This document shows positions 9,951 through 17,093 of a stretch of DNA of 64,000 nt, piece after piece. The first letter of the stretch is position 1; every line of letters begins with the position of its first letter. The DNA is taken from the NCBI RefSeq assembly GCF_044904605.1, contig NZ_JADIKI010000023.1, positions 1 through 64,000 on the forward strand, given 5' to 3'. Both the position numbers and the translations under genes were made by a program. The notes beneath the pieces are model-generated. The model was not told the DNA's origin, did no database searches, and worked only from the letters and a program-made list of their open reading frames with translations. The DNA comes from Dyella_B humi (lineage in GTDB: Bacteria > Pseudomonadota > Gammaproteobacteria > Xanthomonadales > Rhodanobacteraceae).

Positions 9951-10475
9951 ATGTCGCCGGAATCTATTTTTCAATTACATCTTGTTCTGGGTTATGTCGC
10001 GTGGCTGCTTTGCTTCAGCGTATACGTCTGGCCCAGACTCAAGTCGATGGAGCCGTTCGAAGCGCAACGCGCCATCGCCACGTTGCATAGTTTCCGTTTC
10101 TTCGGGCTGGCCTTCATCCTGCCGGGCATCGTCAGTCCCGATCTGCCTGCCAGCTTCGCTACGTTCGCCGCGTATGGCGATTTGGCAACGGGAGTGTTGG
10201 CCATCCTGGCGCTACTCACGGCAAGGATACGTCCGCTCTTTTGGCTGTTCGTCGTCGCCTTCAATCTCATGGGGGCCATCGACATCATCGTCGACTACTA
10301 CCACGCGATCCGGGCCGACCTTCCTGCGCGCGCGTGGGAGTTTGGCTCCATGTACGCGATTCCGATCATTTACGTGCCGGTGCTAATGATTACGCACTTC
10401 ACAGCGTTCTATTTGTTGTTGCGTCGTCAACCCACGATGGCTCGGGCGCTCGTCAGCGATGCGATCAAATCGTAG
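9951..10475 (+). CDS. Small integral membrane protein of unknown function
   Basis: The start ATG at 9951 follows TAGGAGGCAAC, a strong ribosome site, 11 bp behind the methyltransferase stop. The 174-residue product has about five hydrophobic helices (LHLVLGYVAWLLCFSVYVWP; FFGLAFILPGIV; DLATGVLAILALL; PLFWLFVVAFNLMGAIDIIVDYY; AIPIIYVPVLMITHFTAFYLLL). I do not recognise a family with certainty. Tight coupling to the methyltransferase suggests a shared role, perhaps handling a lipophilic substrate, but this is inference. A longer frame starting at 9744 exists but overlaps the methyltransferase and is not real. Confidence 0.75.
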   Translation: MSPESIFQLHLVLGYVAWLLCFSVYVWPRLKSMEPFEAQRAIATLHSFRFFGLAFILPGIVSPDLPASFATFAAYGDLATGVLAILALLTARIRPLFWLFVVAFNLMGAIDIIVDYYHAIRADLPARAWEFGSMYAIPIIYVPVLMITHFTAFYLLLRRQPTMARALVSDAIKS

Positions 10476-10508
10476 ATCGGCTTAATTTCGAGGCAATCCA
10501 GATTGTCG

Positions 10509-11414
10509 TTATGTCGACTGGCTGTTCGCCCACTCTCGCACCGCCTGCGTGAACAACCTGAGCGCAGTCGGAGGATGCCGATTGGAGGGGTAATAGAGGC
10601 ATACCCCAGGTAATGAAGGACTCCACTCGGGAAGCAACTGGATCAGTCGACCCGATGCCAGATGTTCTGCCACGTGGTAGTCCGGAAGCCAAGCAATGCC
10701 GATACCGGCCAATGCTGCATCCACCATCAGGTTTGTATTGCCAAGCGTCATCGGACCGTCGACATCGATATCGACACTTGAACCGTGGCGCTCAAGGTTC
10801 CAGCGGTAAAGCGCGCCGCTGAGGAACCGGAAGCGGATGCACCGATGCTTGCCCAGATCTTGCGGTGTTTTCGGCGGCTCATAACGCGAGAGATAAGCGG
10901 GCGATGCTACGGCCGCCAACCGCATGTCGGGTCCGAACCGAATAGCGATCATGTCACGTGGCACATCATCGAAGAGTCGGATGCCAGCATCGAAACCATC
11001 GGCCACGATATCCACCAGTCGTGTATCCACAACAATTTCAACGTGTATGTCGGGATAGGTAGCCAGGAAATCCGGAAGAACATGCTGGATGAGCGGCTTG
11101 GCTCCCGCTTCCGCCGCGCTGATCCGTATCGAGCCCGAGGGCCGATTGCGGGCCGAGCCCACTTCGTTGACTGCATCTTCGAGATCGGCAATGGCCGGCT
11201 GCGCGCGTCGCAGAAGCTTTTCGCCAGTCTCTGTCAGCGCGACCGATCGGGTCGTTCGGTTAAACAATCGCGCATTGAGTCTTGCTTCGAGATTCCGCAT
11301 CGCGTGACTAAGCGCCGAGGGTGAAACGCCTAGCTTGCGCGCGGCTGCGCGAAAGCTGCGCTCCTCGGCAATAGCGATGAAAGCCGTCAGTTCGGATAGG
11401 CCGGCGCGCAACAT
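10509..11414 (-). CDS. LysR family transcriptional regulator
   Basis: I place the start at the ATG at 11414 (MLRAGLSELTAFIAIAEE), giving 301 residues. An upstream in-frame ATG at 11453 would add 13 residues but would put the coding sequence across an 8-bp inverted repeat that looks like the operator. The winged-helix domain (SFRAAARKLGVSPSALSHAM, NRTTRSVALTETGE) and effector domain ending FTQAVREWANS are typical. The protein is divergent from the SDR gene at 11625, its likely target. Confidence 0.88.
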   Translation of the reverse strand: MLRAGLSELTAFIAIAEERSFRAAARKLGVSPSALSHAMRNLEARLNARLFNRTTRSVALTETGEKLLRRAQPAIADLEDAVNEVGSARNRPSGSIRISAAEAGAKPLIQHVLPDFLATYPDIHVEIVVDTRLVDIVADGFDAGIRLFDDVPRDMIAIRFGPDMRLAAVASPAYLSRYEPPKTPQDLGKHRCIRFRFLSGALYRWNLERHGSSVDIDVDGPMTLGNTNLMVDAALAGIGIAWLPDYHVAEHLASGRLIQLLPEWSPSLPGVCLYYPSNRHPPTALRLFTQAVREWANSQST

Positions 11415-11426
11415 AGTTGAATTTCT

Positions 11427-11462
11427 CTCAACAACCCATGAAATGCTAGCCATATTGTTGAG
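11427..11462. promoter_or_regulatory. Inverted repeat, candidate LysR operator
   Basis: CTCAACAA at 11427-11434 is repeated inverted as TTGTTGAG at 11455-11462, with 20 bp between the arms. It sits just upstream of the LysR start at 11414 and within the LysR/SDR divergent promoter region, as expected for an autoregulatory site. Confidence 0.5.
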
Positions 11463-11624
11463 TTACTTACAACACCCTACCCTTTCAAACGTTGAACGCC
11501 AACCACAGCGTTACCGGCAGCGGGGGTATCCGTCACGCACCGGCCCATCCATTTCAGTCAAGAACGGACCTGCTGATTCGATAGCGGGCAATCGTTCGCC
11601 TTCAACATTTCAAGAGGAATGATC

Positions 11625-12389
11625 ATGGAAACGAACAACGCCGCGAGCAACAACATTGCCGGAAAAGTTGTCGTAATCACCGGCGCGAGCAGCGGTCTGG
11701 GCGAGGCAACCGCCCGCTATCTGAGCGCGCGGGGCGCCCTCGTCGCGCTAGGTGCACGGCGCATCGACCGCATTCAGTCATTGGCGGATGAATTGGTCCG
11801 CGGTGGCGGCAAGGCCATCGCCGTGGCAACCGATGTCACTCGCCATGAAGAGGTCAAAGCACTGGTCGATACGGCAGTCCAAACCTTCGGACGCGTTGAC
11901 GTCATGATCAACAATGCTGGGCTGATGCCGCACTCACCCCTTGAGCGACTCAAGATCGACGACTGGAACCAGACGATCGACGTGAACATCAAGGGCGTGC
12001 TGTACGGCATCGCCGCAGCGCTGCCGTATATGAAGCAGCAAAAGAGTGGTCACATCATCAACGTTTCATCTGTTGCCGGCCGCAGCGTCCGGCCCGGTAG
12101 CGCCGTCTATGCCGCCACCAAAAGCGCCGTGCTGATGTTGTCCGAAGGACTGCGCCAGGAAGTAAAGCCCTATGACATCCGCACGACGGTGATCTCGCCG
12201 GGCGCGGTGGCTACGGATCTCCCGCACAGCGTTACCGAGCCCGATATCGCCGGCCACATCCAAAAGTTCTACGAGCAATACGCTATCCCGTCCGAATCCT
12301 TTGCGCGGGCAGTCGCCTTCGCGATCAGTCAGCCGCCGGACGTTGATGTGAACGAGATACTGTTCCGGCCCACGCGCCAGGAAGGATAA
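11625..12389 (+). CDS. SDR family NAD(P)-dependent oxidoreductase
   Basis: The 254-residue product shows the classical SDR layout: cofactor motif VVVITGASSGLGEA near residues 13-26, NNAG near 90, the catalytic Ser in INVSSVAGRS and the YAATK Tyr/Lys pair near residue 160. It resembles the YdfG/serine-dehydrogenase-like group that reduces small carbonyls with NADPH. Two ATGs lie close together (11619 and 11625); AAGAGGA ends at 11618, so only the second has proper spacing. It is divergent from the LysR gene at 10509. Confidence 0.88.
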   Translation: METNNAASNNIAGKVVVITGASSGLGEATARYLSARGALVALGARRIDRIQSLADELVRGGGKAIAVATDVTRHEEVKALVDTAVQTFGRVDVMINNAGLMPHSPLERLKIDDWNQTIDVNIKGVLYGIAAALPYMKQQKSGHIINVSSVAGRSVRPGSAVYAATKSAVLMLSEGLRQEVKPYDIRTTVISPGAVATDLPHSVTEPDIAGHIQKFYEQYAIPSESFARAVAFAISQPPDVDVNEILFRPTRQEG

Positions 12390-12513
12390 CGCCGGCATAA
12401 CTGCGAAGCAGGTGCGTCCGTGGTCATCGTTTCCGTCGAACGATGACCACAGGAAGGACATGTCCAAGTGCGTTGCAAAATCGGTTCGGATTTGACCTCA
12501 TCACCACGCAAAT

Positions 12514-13137
12514 TTATGTGCTACTTGCCGTCTTCCTAAGACGATGCCTGTGAGCAGCTTGTTTCGCACGATTGCCGCAAAGAGACATGCTGCACCAACG
12601 TCGCGCATGCCCTCGCGTGTGATCGGCAAACAGCAACGTACAAGTAGGCCCCTCGCACGCTTTTACATAAGAGAAGTCTTCCGTACAGACCAACTGCGCC
12701 ATCGAATCTGCGATCGGAAGCAGCAACGCCTCCGGCGAAGTCCAGCGACGCATTGGGATCAAGCGCAACGACTCGTCCGCTTGAGCGACGATTTCGCCAT
12801 ACCTTTCGTCGCGCTTCAGTAGCTGGTTGAGAGGTTCGAGTTCGATCAGATCCGCAGGCTTCAGCGGATGTCCCTTGTGTTCGCGGACGAACGCCCGAAA
12901 CCACTCCCTAAGCGCCCGTGCCTGATCCGCCAGTCGATCGATCTCGCCTGGAATCGCACGCTGCCGCATCGCACTGATCACTTCGTCCGGCACCAGCCGC
13001 GCCTGTTGAAGCCAGCTCAGCAGCCCTTCTCCGTCCTCGAGCCAATCGACCGGCGTATCCACCGGCGTGGCTACCGAATTGAGGAAGTCCAGCCCGAGTG
13101 AATCGGCCAGGAAAAGAGCGGGGATCGACTGTGTCAT
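12514..13137 (-). CDS. ABATE/CGNR zinc-finger transcriptional regulator
   Basis: The 207-residue protein has an N-terminal ABATE-like domain (LDFLNSVATPVDTPVDWLEDGEGLLSWL...) and a C-terminal CGNR zinc finger: CEGPTCTLLFADHTRGHARRWCSMSLCGNRAK, in which four cysteines and the CGNR signature are intact. Proteins of this type (formerly DUF1470) are thought to be stress- or metabolite-responsive regulators. GGAGA lies eight bases before the ATG. It is divergent from the alpha/beta-hydrolase gene at 13292, with an inverted repeat between them, which suggests that it controls that operon. Confidence 0.85.
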   Translation of the reverse strand: MTQSIPALFLADSLGLDFLNSVATPVDTPVDWLEDGEGLLSWLQQARLVPDEVISAMRQRAIPGEIDRLADQARALREWFRAFVREHKGHPLKPADLIELEPLNQLLKRDERYGEIVAQADESLRLIPMRRWTSPEALLLPIADSMAQLVCTEDFSYVKACEGPTCTLLFADHTRGHARRWCSMSLCGNRAKQAAHRHRLRKTASST

Positions 13138-13160
13138 AGGGTTGTCTCCTATCCATCAAA

Positions 13161-13232
13161 GTAACCGCCTAAATAGCTCTTGACAAGTTACTTATTCCAC
13201 AATAACCTCCTCAGTAACGTATAGACGGTTAC
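13161..13232. promoter_or_regulatory. Divergent promoter region with GTAACCG/CGGTTAC inverted repeat
   Basis: The space between the CGNR regulator and the hydrolase holds GTAACCG at 13161-13167 and its inverse CGGTTAC at 13226-13232, with further GTTACTT and AGTAAC half-sites between them. A TTGACA at 13180-13185 could be a -35 box for the rightward genes. The cluster of GTTAC/GTAAC half-sites is what a repressor-controlled divergent promoter would show. Confidence 0.35.
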
Positions 13233-13291
13233 GACGAACGCAAGCCCAGCCGTCGTCTAGTCAGCCCATACTGATCAGAGGAGTAGAGAAA

Positions 13292-13984
13292 ATGAGCGCT
13301 AAAACGGTCACGACAGTGTTTGCCCATGGCGCATGGGCCGACGAATCGAGCTGGGACAAGGTCGTCAGACTTCTCCAGTCTAATGACATTAAAGCAGTTA
13401 CTTTTCGACTACCGCTCTCGTCGCTCTCCGATGACACGGCCGAGCTGGACAAGGTACTGGAGCGCATCCACGGGCCAGTGGTGCTGGTCGGTCACGCCTA
13501 TGCGGGTGCCGTGATCGCCTCAACACATAGCGCCAAGGTCCGAGCCTTGGTCTACGTCGCGGGCCTGGCACCGGACCAAGGGGAAACGGTGGCCGACGTG
13601 TTCTACCGCTACGAACACGATGACAAGGCGCCCAAGCTCGCTCCGGACAGCGATGGGTTGATCCGCCTTCCTGCCGAAGCTTTCAGCTCTGCGTTTGCCC
13701 AACATGCAACACCGCAAGAGCAGCAGGCACTCGCCGCAGCGCAACTACCCATTTCACCTGCGTGCATCACCGTTCCTGTTGGGCTACCTCTCTGGAAGCG
13801 CGTTCCAGCGTGGTATCTGCTGGCTGAGCAGGATCACATGATTCCCGAGCGAACCCAGCGCTTCATGGCAGAGCGCATGCAGGCGCGCATCAGTGCTTAC
13901 CCCGTCGATCACATGCCCAGCGTCACTGCACCGGAGCTGGTCGCTAGCGTCATTGTCGATGCGGTGAAGCAAAGCAAGGTCTGA
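13292..13984 (+). CDS. Alpha/beta hydrolase-fold protein with Ala in place of nucleophile Ser
   Basis: The 230-residue protein has the opening FAHGAWADESSWDKV (HG oxyanion loop), the nucleophile elbow PVVLVGHAYAGAVIAS and a late acid/His part (LLAEQDHMIPERTQRFMAERM; VDHMPSVTAPELVASVI). At the elbow the expected G-x-S-x-G reads G-H-A-Y-A, so the nucleophile serine is missing. I believe other members of this subfamily share this, so it may be a lyase-like or non-hydrolytic member and not a damaged gene. It is divergent from the CGNR regulator and followed by a second hydrolase 61 bp downstream. Confidence 0.8.
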   Translation: MSAKTVTTVFAHGAWADESSWDKVVRLLQSNDIKAVTFRLPLSSLSDDTAELDKVLERIHGPVVLVGHAYAGAVIASTHSAKVRALVYVAGLAPDQGETVADVFYRYEHDDKAPKLAPDSDGLIRLPAEAFSSAFAQHATPQEQQALAAAQLPISPACITVPVGLPLWKRVPAWYLLAEQDHMIPERTQRFMAERMQARISAYPVDHMPSVTAPELVASVIVDAVKQSKV

Positions 13985-14045
13985 CCGCATTTCGCGTGTC
14001 CTTTCCCGATATCCCTTACCTCTCTCATCCAAAGGAGAAGTCGCC

Positions 14046-14900
14046 ATGTCTTCCATTCGCTATCGTCATGCTGACGTCGACGGTCTGAACATCTTCTATC
14101 GGGAGTCCGGCTCGCCCGGTAAACCCAAACTGCTGCTGCTACACGGCTTTCCGAGTTCGGGACACATGTTTCGCGATCTCATTCCGTTGCTGAGCGAAGA
14201 CTTCCATATCGTCGCACCTGATTTGCCCGGATTCGGCCAATCCGATATGCCCTCACGCGAGCAGTTCAACTATACGTTTGACCACATTGCGGATGTCATC
14301 GACCGCTTCACCGAAATCCTGGGTTTTGATCGCTTTGCGATCTATGTTTTCGACTACGGCGCACCCACCGGTTTTCGTATAGCAGTGAAACATCCGGAGC
14401 GCATCACCGCCATCATTTCCCAGAACGGCAACGCTTACGAAGAAGGCCTGAGCGACGGCTGGAATCCGATTCGCGCGTACTGGGAAAATCCGTCGCATGC
14501 CAACAGAGAAGCCTTGCGCGGCTTTCTGGCACCGGAAGCCACGCGCTGGCAATACACGCACGGTGTTCCGGACGAATCGCTTATATCGCCCGACGGCATT
14601 GCGCTCGATAACTACTATCTTGCGCGCAAGGGATCTGACGATGTTCAGTTGGACCTGTTCCTCGATTACAGCAGTAACGTTGCTCTTTATCCGACGTTTC
14701 AAACTTATTTCCGGACTCATCGGCCGCGACTGTTAGCGGTGTGGGGCAAGCATGATCCGTTCTTCCTGCCGCCGGGCGCGGAGGCTTTCAAGCGCGATAT
14801 TCCGCAAGCGCAGATCCAGTTTTTCGATACCGGCCATTTCGCACTGGAGACACATGCGAAAGAGATCGCACAGGCCATCCGTCAATTTTTCGCTATCTGA
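14046..14900 (+). CDS. Alpha/beta hydrolase, epoxide hydrolase/dehalogenase-like
   Basis: This 284-residue protein shows LLLLHGFPSSGHMFRDLIP (oxyanion loop), APDLPGFGQSDMP, and a nucleophile elbow IYVFDYGAPTGFRIA in which the nucleophile is Asp, as in epoxide hydrolases and haloalkane dehalogenases. The later WGKHDPFF and DTGHFALETH segments supply the acid and histidine. It would open epoxides or remove halide from small organics; the substrate is unknown. AAAGGAGAA lies eight bases before the ATG. It is probably co-transcribed with the preceding hydrolase-fold gene and with a truncated SDR downstream. Confidence 0.85.
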   Translation: MSSIRYRHADVDGLNIFYRESGSPGKPKLLLLHGFPSSGHMFRDLIPLLSEDFHIVAPDLPGFGQSDMPSREQFNYTFDHIADVIDRFTEILGFDRFAIYVFDYGAPTGFRIAVKHPERITAIISQNGNAYEEGLSDGWNPIRAYWENPSHANREALRGFLAPEATRWQYTHGVPDESLISPDGIALDNYYLARKGSDDVQLDLFLDYSSNVALYPTFQTYFRTHRPRLLAVWGKHDPFFLPPGAEAFKRDIPQAQIQFFDTGHFALETHAKEIAQAIRQFFAI

Positions 14901-14927
14901 AATCTAATTCGGTACCGGGAGAACTGC

Positions 14928-15104
14928 ATGTCCAACTCAACCGCCATCGTGACAGGCGCAAGCCAAGGTATTGGTCGAGCCACGGCGATTCGTCTCGCCC
15001 TGGACTTCAGTTCGTTGGTACTCGTGGCGAGAAACCGCGAGCATCTTTTGGAAACCGCGGAGTCCATAAAGGCGCATGGCTTTAAGGTTCGACTCGCTGG
15101 ATGA
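14928..15104 (+). pseudogene. Truncated SDR oxidoreductase (N-terminal Rossmann piece only)
   Basis: From the ATG at 14928 a 58-codon frame encodes the classical SDR start: residues 5-16 TAIVTGASQGIG and LVLVARNREHLLETAESI, ending abruptly at a TGA after ...HGFKVRLAG. The usual 240-260 residues are cut to 58 and no SDR sequence follows in any frame, so this is the 5' remnant of a gene whose rest was lost. GGGAGAA precedes the ATG. The break near 15100 also marks a change to lower-GC, unrelated sequence, so it is probably a recombination or deletion junction at the left side of the accessory block. Confidence 0.75.
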
Positions 15105-15256
15105 CTGGTTCTATGCTTCGCATGGACGGTGGAGAAGTCAAATCTGTTTAGTTTGGTTTATACGCAACAGGTGATTGGTATGAGCGACATATAGTTATGC
15201 CGCCTTGAGCTTATCTTCGGTCATCGCCTTGATCCGCCCTAGCATCTAGTCCGCAC

Positions 15257-15781
15257 TTATTTCTGGGGATAGACCAACGCAGTGGACCCGATGACGATGA
15301 TGCCAATAGAGCTGGAAAATGGCACGTCAAACATCTCTGCCTGCGTAAATCCCTTCGACTTCAGATTGTCTTGTATCGCTTGAGCAACCTCGGCTTGCTT
15401 GGTGTGCTTGGTTTTCCGAATCACCATGACGCGATGGGTTGGCAACCAGTTCGAGGAATACTCCATGATGCCTCCGCTCCCATTGCAATGAGCAAGGTGC
15501 GTGCCCGTTCTCCCGATGGCGATGACAGGTACGCAAGGCCCGAAGGAATCGGAAACCAAAGGTGTCTTGTAGGTCGTGTCGCTTGCAAAGCTGGCAATAC
15601 CCACGCAAATACCGCGAAGCCCGCAAACATCCACTTGATGATTCTCCAACATCTTGCTGGTTGGAAAATAAGGTGCCTTTTGCTGGATATTGAGATAATA
15701 AAGTCGCCTTTGACTCAGTGATTTGTTCACCATCATCTGAACGCAATCGTTCAAGGTGCCGGACGTCTGCCTGGTTTTCAT
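15257..15781 (-). CDS. Orphan protein with Cys-x14-His pair, function unknown
   Basis: The 174-residue product has no signal peptide and no family I recognise. Base composition and codon use are less GC-rich than the neighbours. AAAAGGACAGCGT precedes the ATG at 15781, so expression is plausible. A glycine-rich block carries C83 (SDSFGPCVPVIAIG) and H98 (RTGTHLAHCNGSGG), spaced as the catalytic Cys and His of CNF1-type deamidases and resembling the same part of CheD. The flanking beta-rich stretches (VMVIRKTKHT; SIGIIVIGSTALVYPQ) are compatible with that fold. This is a resemblance only; the protein could equally be an unrelated orphan. It lies on the strand opposite the borosin-like genes. 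Confidence 0.6.
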   Translation of the reverse strand: MKTRQTSGTLNDCVQMMVNKSLSQRRLYYLNIQQKAPYFPTSKMLENHQVDVCGLRGICVGIASFASDTTYKTPLVSDSFGPCVPVIAIGRTGTHLAHCNGSGGIMEYSSNWLPTHRVMVIRKTKHTKQAEVAQAIQDNLKSKGFTQAEMFDVPFSSSIGIIVIGSTALVYPQK

Positions 15782-15970
15782 ACGCTGTCCTTTTTTGCGC
15801 GTGATTTAGAAGACGAGAAAAGCGGACATTTCGCTGTTAGCTTTGGGCGTTTTTACAGAGACGGCTTCCCGAATAAGCAAGCTGGTATATTCCGGCGACT
15901 GCTCTTATTGCTGCCTTCGATCGGATCGGCAATGGGACTCCGATTTCCACAGCTTTGCACGCTTTGATAT

Positions 15971-15980
15971 CAGGAGGTGA
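15971..15980 (+). promoter_or_regulatory. Near-perfect Shine-Dalgarno before the 27-codon ORF
   Basis: CAGGAGGTGA, almost fully complementary to the 16S rRNA 3' end, stands four bases before the ATG at 15985. It is the strongest ribosome site I see in this window and the only one serving the methyltransferase at 16065, which has none of its own. Confidence 0.8.
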
Positions 15981-15984
15981 ATCC

Positions 15985-16068
15985 ATGGCGTTGCAAGCGA
16001 GCTCCGATCTGCCGGCCGTCCCCTCGACCGCTTTTAGGCACGGAACTTGCCTTGGTACCCCGCGATGA
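15985..16068 (+). CDS. 27-residue leader ORF overlapping the borosin-type methyltransferase
   Basis: The ORF runs ATG (15985) to TGA (16066-16068) and encodes a 27-residue peptide beginning MALQASSDLPAVP and ending ...GTCLGTPR. Its stop overlaps the methyltransferase ATG (16065) as ATGA, the classical arrangement for translational coupling. Its ribosome site is excellent. The peptide has no signal sequence and no borosin-binding helix, so it is more likely a coupling or regulatory leader than a substrate, though a second short substrate cannot be excluded. Confidence 0.6.
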   Translation: MALQASSDLPAVPSTAFRHGTCLGTPR

Positions 16069-16892
16069 AAACACCGTCCCTATCGCTACCGAATGACATC
16101 CGACGCGGCAGTCTGGCCTGCGTCGGCCTGGGCATGACGCTAGGCTCCCACCTTACGCCGCTGGCACGCAGCCATATCGCGCAGGCGGATGTCATATTCG
16201 CCGGACTTTCCGATGGCATCGTGGAAATGTGGCTGGAGCGCATGCACCCGGATGTGCGCAGTCTTCAGCCCTATTACCAGGAGGGTAAGTCGCGGATGAA
16301 GACTTACCGTCAGTGGGTCGATCTGATGATGACCGAGGTGCGTGCCGGCAAGCGGGTCTGCGGCGTGTTTTACGGGCATCCCGGCATTTTTGCGTGGTCG
16401 CCGCACAAGGCCATCGAGGTTGCCCGCGCCGAAGGTTTCGAGGCACACATGGAACCAGGCATTTCCGCCGAGGATTGCCTCTACGCAGATCTTGGGATCG
16501 ATCCCGGTCGTTTCGGATGCCAGCATTTCGAGGCCAGCCAGCTGCTTTTCTATGAGCGGCGCATCGATCCCGCCGGCTACCTGGTGCTATGGCAGGTCGG
16601 GTTGGTCGGCGATCGGTCGCTGGCTCGCTTGCAGACTGGGCCGGCGTACCGGCAGGTGTTGGTGGATCTGCTGAGCCGGGACTATCCGCTCGACCACGAG
16701 GTGATAATCTACCGCGGCGCAACGCTACCTATCGAGAAACCACGCATCCGTCGCATCCCTCTGTGCGATCTACCTCTGGTCCAATTGGCTGTCGAGGAAA
16801 CGGTGGTGGTGCCACCTGCAGAAGCCTTGAAGCCAAACCTCGCCATTCAAGAGCGGCTGGAGGCACTGGACAAGGCGGACGCCTTGGAGTGA
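16065..16892 (+). CDS. Split borosin peptide backbone alpha-N-methyltransferase (SonM-like)
   Basis: The 275-residue protein has the tetrapyrrole-methylase fold but matches the borosin N-methyltransferases and not CobA/DiphI types. Visible signatures are GSLACVGLGMTLG (15-27, first SAM loop), LQPYYQEGKSRMKTYRQW (67-84), VFYGHPGIF (101-109), MEPGISAEDCLYADLGIDP (129-147), FEASQLLFY and YLVLWQVGLVGD (172-183). Aligned by eye to OphMA, R77 and Y81 fall on catalytic R72 and Y76, and Y71 on Y66; the OphMA Y63 position is Gln, as I recall for SonM. Unlike fungal OphMA there is no fused substrate, as in bacterial split systems, and a candidate substrate is encoded at 17094. It would transfer methyl groups from SAM to peptide backbone nitrogens in the cytoplasm. 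Start at 16065 is chosen for the ATGA overlap with the leader ORF. Confidence 0.88.
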   Translation: MKTPSLSLPNDIRRGSLACVGLGMTLGSHLTPLARSHIAQADVIFAGLSDGIVEMWLERMHPDVRSLQPYYQEGKSRMKTYRQWVDLMMTEVRAGKRVCGVFYGHPGIFAWSPHKAIEVARAEGFEAHMEPGISAEDCLYADLGIDPGRFGCQHFEASQLLFYERRIDPAGYLVLWQVGLVGDRSLARLQTGPAYRQVLVDLLSRDYPLDHEVIIYRGATLPIEKPRIRRIPLCDLPLVQLAVEETVVVPPAEALKPNLAIQERLEALDKADALE

Positions 16893-16983
16893 TGTGAAGA
16901 GGCAACGAGGGCAAAGATCTTTCATGCAATGCCCGCCTCGGGGAAGGCAGGCTTCGGCAACAGCCTGCGCAACTTATAAGTAT

Positions 16984-17001
16984 TGATGACTGCGGTCATC
17001 A
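16984..17001. promoter_or_regulatory. Palindrome between methyltransferase and precursor genes
   Basis: TGATGAC-TGCG-GTCATCA is a 7-bp inverted repeat with a 4-base centre in the 201-bp gap before the precursor gene. It has no T-run, so it is not a terminator; it could be an operator or a short hairpin that sets the ratio of precursor to enzyme. Confidence 0.35.
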
Positions 17002-17093
17002 TGCTTTGTCACGCCGATGACAGTACAGCGTCGACGCGCCAGCTCTATCAAGCTGCTTTATGACGATCGAAGCAAACTAAGGGGGAAAAACAC

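Noticed and set aside
15199..15245. Short minus-strand frame (MLGRIKAMTEDKLKAA) left of the orphan gene
   Set aside because: Only 16 codons, no ribosome site; could be a remnant of a lost gene but cannot be supported.
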